Below, one piece after another: positions 61,326 to 64,000 of a stretch of 64,000 nt of DNA (positions within the stretch are counted from its first letter, which is position 1; the number at the start of each line of letters is the position of its first letter). The translations under genes and the position numbers were made by a program. This stretch comes from Pseudoips prasinana (taxonomy: Eukaryota > Arthropoda > Insecta > Lepidoptera > Nolidae), in NCBI GenBank assembly GCA_951640165.1, contig OX621266.1, positions 3,472,001 through 3,536,000 on the forward strand, given 5' to 3'. Below the pieces are notes generated by a model. It saw only the letters and a list, made by a program, of their open reading frames with translations. It did no database searches and was not told the DNA's origin.

Positions 61326-64000
61326 ATGTATGATAACCATGACGATAGTTTTTTAACTTGTTCTTCTTCTAGCGCCTCTGACGAACATTACACTAGTGCT
61401 CTTAGTGACGATGAATCCGTTCTTTTACGTGATCATCTTCTTTCTGTTCTTTCTTCTTCTCTTAAATATTTTAACGTTGTACATATAAATGCTCAAAGCG
61501 TCCACTCCCACTATCCCGATCTCTTCTCAACTTTCGACTCTAATCTTGTTCATGCTGTCCTCATTTCAGAGTCTTTTCTTAAACCAGCACTTCCTTCTTC
61601 TCAGTACTCTTTGCCTGGTTACAAACTACTGAGAAATGACCGAACTGGCAAGGGTGGCGGTGGGGTGGCTATCTACCTCCGCGAGGATATCAAATATAAA
61701 GTAGTTGATCAGTCACCAAGTGTTTATTCACAATCTGCAGAACACCTTTTTACAGAAGTAACTCTCCACCACACCAAAATACTTTTAGGGGTGTTATACT
61801 CGCCATCATGTCATATAAACTATTTTTCATCGTTTGAAGTTAAACTTGAAAACTTTGCAGCCATATATGAAGATATAATAATCCTTGGTGACTTCAATAC
61901 TTGTCTGCTCAAGAACGATGCACGGAGCGCTCGCCTCCTCTCCCTGGTCTCTTCAGTAAATATGACAATCCTACCACTAGATGCCACTCACCATGCCCCG
62001 CATTGTACTCCTTCACTTTTAGACCTAATACTTGTTTCGCAATCTGCTAAAGTCACAACTTATGGCCAGCTTCCAGCCTCATTTTCTTATCATGACCTCA
62101 TCTATGTTTCTTATAAGATACGCTGCCCTCGTCGTAAGTCCCAATTTCTGTTTCTCCGCAGTTTCAAAAGTATCGTTCTCGAGCGCTTGAGGGCTGATGC
62201 GATTAGTACTGATTGGTCGCCTATTTACAACTGCAACGACTTAGATACCAAGGTTGCAAAGTTCTGTGACTCGATTATTGGACTTTACGACACTCATGCT
62301 CCTGTCAGAATGGTGAAAGTGAAACATCCACCTGCGCCTTGGCTCTCCGATGGCATCAAAAAACAAATGTCCCTTCGTGATAAAGCCAAAAGGAAGTACA
62401 GGAAGAATGCAACCGAAGAGAATTGGGCACAGTACAAAAAACTTAGGAATCGCTGCAGTCGTATGTGTAGAGATGCCAAGAGACGCCACATTCATAACTC
62501 AATTGACAGACTTGATAAAGCACAAGTATGGAAATTTCTCAAATCCCTTGGTGTAGGCAAAGGATCCGGAGATAAAAGAAATACTATGGACCTTAATGCT
62601 CTCAATACCCATTTCGCTAAGCCTCCGGTGGCTTTGAGCGCCGACATTAAGTCGTCTACGCTCCAATACCTCTCCAGCCTTCCAAAGCCGCTAAATACTT
62701 CATTCTCATTCACCACGATTACAGAACGCGACATTATTAAATCCATTAACTCCATTTCCACAAAATCCGTTGGTGATGATGGCCTTGAACTAAAAATGCT
62801 CTCGCTAGTGGTCGAAGAAATCGCTCCTATATTAAAACACCTCATTAACTTCTCTTTGGAGTCGAGTTACTTCCCCACAGCGTGGAAAAAAGCGCACATC
62901 ATCCCACTTCCCAAATCAACCAATCCAACATCCGTATCCCAATACCGCCCAATATCAATTCTTCCAATCCTGTCCAAGGTACTAGAGAGTGTGGTGCATA
63001 ACCAATTCTCTCAGTATCTTTCCTCTCACTGTCTTCTCAGTCCCTACCAATCCGGTTTCCGCCCTGGCCACAGCACTGTCACAGCTTTAGTGAAAATCAC
63101 CGACGACATCCGCTTAGCCATGGAGCGGAAACTCCTCACTATACTGGTACTGCTTGACTTCAGCAATGCCTTTAATTCTGTAGACTATGACATCCTTCTT
63201 GGCATCCTATCCTCACTTAATGTCTCGGCACCTGTTTTCATGTGGTTCAACTCATACCTTCGAGGTCGCTCGCAGTCGGTCCGCTCTGATGGGGCTTTCT
63301 CTGAATGGTGTGACCTGACTGCCGGTGTTCCTCAAGGTGGCGTACTCTCTCCTCTGCTCTTCTCCGTTTTTATAAACGCCATCACTAAAATTATTTCTTC
63401 TCATTACCATCTCTATGCGGACGACTTGCAGCTATATCGTCACTTCAAAGCAGAGGACTTGAGTCTGGCAGTAGATGCCATCAATAGTGATCTTGGAAAC
63501 ATTTGTGAGTGGGCTAAATCGTTTGGCCTTCTGGTCAACCCATCCAAATCACAAGCTCTCATTATTGGTGGCAGATATATGTTCAGTCTCCTTAAAAATA
63601 ATACTATTCCTCCTATCGTCTTCGATGATGACACTATCACATATTCCATGACCGCAAAAAATCTGGGAGTTTTATTCGACAATTATCTTTCGTGGAACAA
63701 TCACATTGCAGAGGTAAGCAGGAAAGTGTACTACTCGTTTCAGTCTCTCAAGCGTCTTCAGAAATTTTTACCTTTTCAGACCAAAGTCCTTCTTGCTCAA
63801 TCCCTTCTACTTCCTCTTCTTGACTATGCTGATGTCTGTTATCTTGATGCTACTAATGAACTTCTGGATAAGCTTGAACGCCTGCAGAACTTGTGCATCC
63901 GCTTCATCTACGGTCTCCGGAAGTACGACCATGTGTCCGAATTTCGGACACGCTTGAAGTGGCTGCCTATTCGTAGGCGTCGAGATTCCCACATTCTCTC
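61326..64000 (+). CDS. ORF2 endonuclease-reverse transcriptase, open to the window edge
   Basis: ATG at 61326 (MYDNHDDSFL). I read 891 codons without a stop. Endonuclease: FNVVHINAQSVHSH, ISESFLKP (catalytic E), GGGGVAIYL, LGDFNTC and SYHDLIYVSYK. RT: YRPISILPILSKVLES, YQSGFRPGHSTVTALV, motif A LLDFSNAFNSVDYD, GVPQGGVLSPLLF, catalytic YADDLQLY, NLGVLFDNYLSWNN, LLPLLDYADVCYLD and GLRKYDHVSEFR, ending in the C-terminal domain at the edge. By comparison with 22860-23181 about 100 more codons are expected. All motifs are intact, so this is a candidate active copy. Confidence 0.93.
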   Translation, partial: MYDNHDDSFLTCSSSSASDEHYTSALSDDESVLLRDHLLSVLSSSLKYFNVVHINAQSVHSHYPDLFSTFDSNLVHAVLISESFLKPALPSSQYSLPGYKLLRNDRTGKGGGGVAIYLREDIKYKVVDQSPSVYSQSAEHLFTEVTLHHTKILLGVLYSPSCHINYFSSFEVKLENFAAIYEDIIILGDFNTCLLKNDARSARLLSLVSSVNMTILPLDATHHAPHCTPSLLDLILVSQSAKVTTYGQLPASFSYHDLIYVSYKIRCPRRKSQFLFLRSFKSIVLERLRADAISTDWSPIYNCNDLDTKVAKFCDSIIGLYDTHAPVRMVKVKHPPAPWLSDGIKKQMSLRDKAKRKYRKNATEENWAQYKKLRNRCSRMCRDAKRRHIHNSIDRLDKAQVWKFLKSLGVGKGSGDKRNTMDLNALNTHFAKPPVALSADIKSSTLQYLSSLPKPLNTSFSFTTITERDIIKSINSISTKSVGDDGLELKMLSLVVEEIAPILKHLINFSLESSYFPTAWKKAHIIPLPKSTNPTSVSQYRPISILPILSKVLESVVHNQFSQYLSSHCLLSPYQSGFRPGHSTVTALVKITDDIRLAMERKLLTILVLLDFSNAFNSVDYDILLGILSSLNVSAPVFMWFNSYLRGRSQSVRSDGAFSEWCDLTAGVPQGGVLSPLLFSVFINAITKIISSHYHLYADDLQLYRHFKAEDLSLAVDAINSDLGNICEWAKSFGLLVNPSKSQALIIGGRYMFSLLKNNTIPPIVFDDDTITYSMTAKNLGVLFDNYLSWNNHIAEVSRKVYYSFQSLKRLQKFLPFQTKVLLAQSLLLPLLDYADVCYLDATNELLDKLERLQNLCIRFIYGLRKYDHVSEFRTRLKWLPIRRRRDSHIL

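Larger units (their letters stand above)
59892..64000 (+). mobile_element. LINE-A relative, apparently intact, running off the right edge
   Basis: It starts with 29 T residues, then GTTGCGGGTAGCCC. 5' UTR to 60116, ORF1 60117-60899, spacer, ORF2 from 61326 to the edge. Proteins align with LINE-A over their whole length at clear divergence. The 3' end is outside the window. Confidence 0.88.

Overview
The window is eukaryotic repeat DNA, almost certainly from an insect and most likely a lepidopteran. The grounds are AT-rich spacers, several clades of non-LTR retrotransposons with insect-type tails, an R1-type endonuclease, a Mag-like Ty3/Gypsy element with a very short LTR, and a LINE 3' end carrying a GGAAGAGATCGCTTTAAGCGATAAG motif that I associate with Lepidoptera. 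I recognise no host gene. Every long reading frame belongs to a mobile element.

Left part (1-28494): a ~525 bp satellite-like unit (block A) was hit by a ~5 kb two-ORF LINE, here called LINE-A. Its 5' end is at 1022, its 3' tail ends at 28488, and a 6 bp target duplication (AAGTGA) flanks it. LINE-A was then broken up by (i) a near-complete two-ORF CR1/L2-type LINE at 1709-5869 inside ORF1, (ii) an antisense 5'-truncated LINE at 8455-10560 that replaced 469 bp of ORF2, (iii) a 9.66 kb non-coding element with ~1.77 kb near-identical direct terminal repeats at 12193-21851 (LARD-like, minus strand), and (iv) a 4.8 kb LTR element (X1, minus strand) in the 3' UTR at 23329-28148. Part of ORF2 is present twice, so a duplication, ectopic recombination or joined haplotypes is involved.

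Middle (28489-38156): satellite block B is followed by a second copy of the LTR element (X2, 29048-34182, TSD TATA) and satellite remnant C. X1 and X2 share the same defects: no RT, two integrase modules each followed by a hairpin-forming minisatellite, and the same RTE tail insertion. The defective form therefore probably moved in trans. After C come an unidentified GC-rich element start, a broken protein-primed DNA polymerase B fragment (Polinton/Maverick-like), and a minus-strand LINE fragment with a coiled-coil ORF1 and part of an endonuclease.

Right (38157-64000): satellite block D/E is split by a 6.4 kb CR1-type LINE with two intact ORFs (39570-44113). Then come a GC-rich R1-like endonuclease fragment, a 232 bp nested palindrome, an RT scrap, a third piece of the LARD-like family, and a Mag-like Gypsy (49448-~54010) split by a 5'-truncated LINE. 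A PHD-finger CR1-type LINE follows, split by a full-length antisense RTE with a perfect 11 bp TSD and one internal stop. Last is a LINE-A relative (59892-64000) whose ORF2 is open for 891 codons to the window edge.

The elements do not form a pathway. They form a stratigraphy: each insertion can be dated relative to the sequence it interrupts, and several target-site duplications allow the order to be read directly.
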